Below, piece after piece: positions 62,461 to 64,000 of a stretch of 64,000 nt of DNA. The position numbers and the translations under genes are program-made. Every line of letters starts with the position of its first letter. Position 1 is the stretch's first letter. The notes beneath the pieces were generated by a model. The model was not told where the DNA came from. It was given only the letters and a program-made list of their open reading frames with translations, and made no database searches. This DNA is from Hydrogenophaga sp. (GTDB lineage: Bacteria > Pseudomonadota > Gammaproteobacteria > Burkholderiales > Burkholderiaceae_C): assembly GCA_030682835.1 (NCBI GenBank), contig JAUXNG010000027.1, positions 1 to 64,000 on the forward strand, read 5' to 3'.

Positions 62461-63822
62461 TTGACCCATTCAACCGCTCACCCGCTGGCCCAGCTCTTCG
62501 AAGCCGTCACTGCCAGCCTGTCCCGGCACCCTCGCCGCATCATGGCCGGCGTCGGCGTGCTGCTGCTGGGCACCGGTGTCACCGCCTTCGGCATCGCCCC
62601 CCTGGCCCCGGACGCCGCCGACCTGCCGGTGCGCCAGGTGGTGGAGGCCCTGAACATCGAGCCCACCACCACCGCGTTGTCGGCCGACGGCCTGACCGCG
62701 GCCATGCCCTTCACGCTGTTTCGCAGCGACACCACACGCCGCGACGACACCGCGCAAAGCCTGCTGCGGCGGCTGGGCGTGAGCGATTCAGCTGCTGAGG
62801 CATTCCTGCGCACCGATCCCACCGCCCGCGTGCTGCTCTCCGGGCGCGCCGGCAAGCTGGTGTCGGCCGAAGCCACCGACCGCGGCCAGCTGCTAAAGCT
62901 CACCGCGCGCTGGCTTCCCGATGAAAGCCGCCAGTTCTCTCGCCTGGTGATCGAGCCGCAGGGCTCCACACTGAGCGCACGCGTGGAAACAGGCCAGCTG
63001 ACTGCATCGGCCCGGCTGGCTGGCGGCGTGATCCGCAGCTCCCTGTTTGCCGCCACCGACGCGGCCAACCTGCCCGACGGCATCGCCGTGCAGCTGGCCG
63101 AGATTTTCTCGTCCGAGATCGATTTCCGCCGCGACCTGCGCCAGGGTGACCGCTTCAGCCTCGTGTACGAGACCCTGGAAGCGGACGGCGAGACCATGGG
63201 CTACGGGCGCGTGCTGAGCGCCGAGTTCTTCAACAATGGTCGCGAACACGAGGCGGTGTGGTTTGAAGAGCCGGGCCACAAAGGGGCTTACTTCGGCTTT
63301 GACGGGCAGAGCTCGCGCAAGTCCTACCTGTCGTCGCCCCTGGAGTTCTCCCGTGTGAGCAGCGGCTATGGCATGCGCTTCCACCCCATCTCGGGGGTGC
63401 AGAAAGCACACCTGGGCGTCGACTACGCGGCACCCACGGGCACGCCGGTGCGCACCATTGGCGATGGCGTGGTGTCGTTCGCCGGCTGGCAGGGCGGGTA
63501 CGGCAACGTCATCATCGTTCAGCACAAAGATCGCCAGAGCACGCTGTACGCCCACCTGAGCCGCATCGACGTCAGCAAGGGCCAGAAAGTTTCCCAGGGC
63601 GATCGGGTGGGTGCTGTGGGCAGCACCGGAGCATCCACCGGCCCGCACCTGCATTTCGAGTTCCGTGACAACGGCGTGCACCAGGATCCGCTGGAAGTGG
63701 CGCGCAAGAGCGAGAACATTCCCATCAGCCCGGCGTTGCGTGCGCGCTTCGAGACCGTGGCCCAGAGCCAGCGCCTGAAGCTCGATGCAGCGGCCAGCGT
63801 GCAGCAGGCCAGCGCCGAATGA
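62461..63822 (+). CDS. M23 family peptidoglycan DD-metallopeptidase
   Basis: A 453-residue cell-wall hydrolase or regulator. An N-terminal membrane/signal segment (about 28-50) and long beta-rich middle domains precede the M23 domain (about 310-420). The metal-ligand motifs are HPISGVQKAHLGVDYAAP, YAHLSRIDVSKGQKV and GPHLHFEFRDNG. I start at TTG 62461; a GTG at 62398 would add 21 residues and cannot be excluded. Both starts have weak ribosome binding sites. A strong terminator follows. Confidence 0.88.
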   Translation: MTHSTAHPLAQLFEAVTASLSRHPRRIMAGVGVLLLGTGVTAFGIAPLAPDAADLPVRQVVEALNIEPTTTALSADGLTAAMPFTLFRSDTTRRDDTAQSLLRRLGVSDSAAEAFLRTDPTARVLLSGRAGKLVSAEATDRGQLLKLTARWLPDESRQFSRLVIEPQGSTLSARVETGQLTASARLAGGVIRSSLFAATDAANLPDGIAVQLAEIFSSEIDFRRDLRQGDRFSLVYETLEADGETMGYGRVLSAEFFNNGREHEAVWFEEPGHKGAYFGFDGQSSRKSYLSSPLEFSRVSSGYGMRFHPISGVQKAHLGVDYAAPTGTPVRTIGDGVVSFAGWQGGYGNVIIVQHKDRQSTLYAHLSRIDVSKGQKVSQGDRVGAVGSTGASTGPHLHFEFRDNGVHQDPLEVARKSENIPISPALRARFETVAQSQRLKLDAAASVQQASAE

Positions 63823-63846
63823 ACGCCTGAGCGCCGGCAGAAGAAC

Positions 63847-63880
63847 AAAAGGGGAGCCATTGCTGGCTCCCCTTTTTTTT
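63847..63880. terminator. Strong bidirectional intrinsic terminator
   Basis: GGGGAGCCA (63851-63859) pairs with TGGCTCCCC (63864-63872) over a 4-nt loop, with AAAA before and eight T after. It serves the convergent M23 (plus) and erpA (minus) genes. Confidence 0.9.
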
Positions 63881-63918
63881 GGGTGTTCGGTGACGGGCGC
63901 CCTGAAGCGCCCGGGTTG

Positions 63919-64000
63919 TCAGACGCTGAAGCTGGACCCGCAACCGCAGGTGGAGTTCGCGTTGGGGTTCTTGATGACGAACTGCGCCCCTTCCAAGTCT
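63919..64000 (-). CDS. erpA: Iron-sulfur cluster insertion protein ErpA (3' part only)
   Basis: The window holds only the last 27 codons: GAQFVIKNPNANSTCGCGSS, then FSV and stop. The C-G-C pair and FVIKNPN are the conserved end of A-type Fe-S carrier proteins, and ErpA is the closest by sequence. ErpA delivers [4Fe-4S] clusters to target enzymes. The 5' end lies beyond the right edge. Confidence 0.85.
   Translation of the reverse strand, partial: DLEGAQFVIKNPNANSTCGCGSSFSV

Overview
The window is GC-rich bacterial chromosome, densely packed with genes on both strands. It looks like Burkholderiales, most likely Comamonadaceae (Hydrogenophaga/Acidovorax-like). I infer this from protein style, from the LysR/DUF2917 pair, the phoH-ybeY pair and the NDUFA9-like and MidA/NDUFAF7-like proteins, and from the dispersed intergenic repeats. 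No rRNA, tRNA, CRISPR array or intact transposase was seen.

Layout. 1-962: a lower-GC stretch with no convincing gene. It holds hairpins, a truncated ORF and, 22 nt past the glmS stop codon, a TGT-starting end with two tandem 20-bp repeats. This is the position and form expected of a Tn7-like transposon end at attTn7. 963-5760: UDP-GlcNAc synthesis (glmS, glmU) around an Lrp/AsnC regulator and a DUF2726 protein. 5796-10682: a DUF6279 lipoprotein, then a GntR/FCD regulator with its own palindromic operator and a polar amino-acid ABC importer. 10719-18203: an SLC13/ArsB-like transporter, an MBL-fold protein that has lost part of its metal site with a TetR regulator, the DUF2917/LysR pair, an EamA exporter and a lipoprotein hydrolase. 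18397-24878: 5-formyl-THF cyclo-ligase, a Slt-type lytic transglycosylase, an NDUFA9-like protein, a CsoR/FrmR-like regulator, a GST, and the CCA-adding enzyme with an HD domain.

25008-32197: an osmoadaptation block. otsB, a GH15 hydrolase and otsA overlap by 1-4 nt, followed by an MscS channel and a TctDE-like two-component system. 32507-34106: an ankyrin protein, a probably broken small membrane protein and a ZIP-fold membrane protein. 34126-41930: a complete sugar (probably glucose) uptake regulon, all on the minus strand: LacI regulator, porin, glucokinase, binding protein, two permeases, MalK/UgpC-type ATPase. A perfect LacI-type operator precedes the porin gene, and a different perfect 18-bp palindrome precedes the binding-protein gene.

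41965-53859: trxC, DUF2905, MidA-like methyltransferase, a FolM-like SDR with folB, a MacAB-like export system, ttcA, a DUF4136-like lipoprotein, a hybrid PAS sensor kinase and a histidine phosphatase. 53843-64000: a D-threonine aldolase/D-serine dehydratase-like enzyme, ruvB and ruvA split by an oppositely oriented alpha-carbonic anhydrase, phoH-ybeY, dtd, a CDF cation transporter, tyrS, an M23 peptidase and the 3' end of erpA.

The most unusual features are the transposon-like end at the glmS attachment site, the MBL protein with a depleted second metal site, the GH15 gene inside the trehalose operon, the two unrelated palindromic operators in the sugar regulon, and several dispersed or MITE-like repeats. 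All functions are read from sequence motifs; no search was run.
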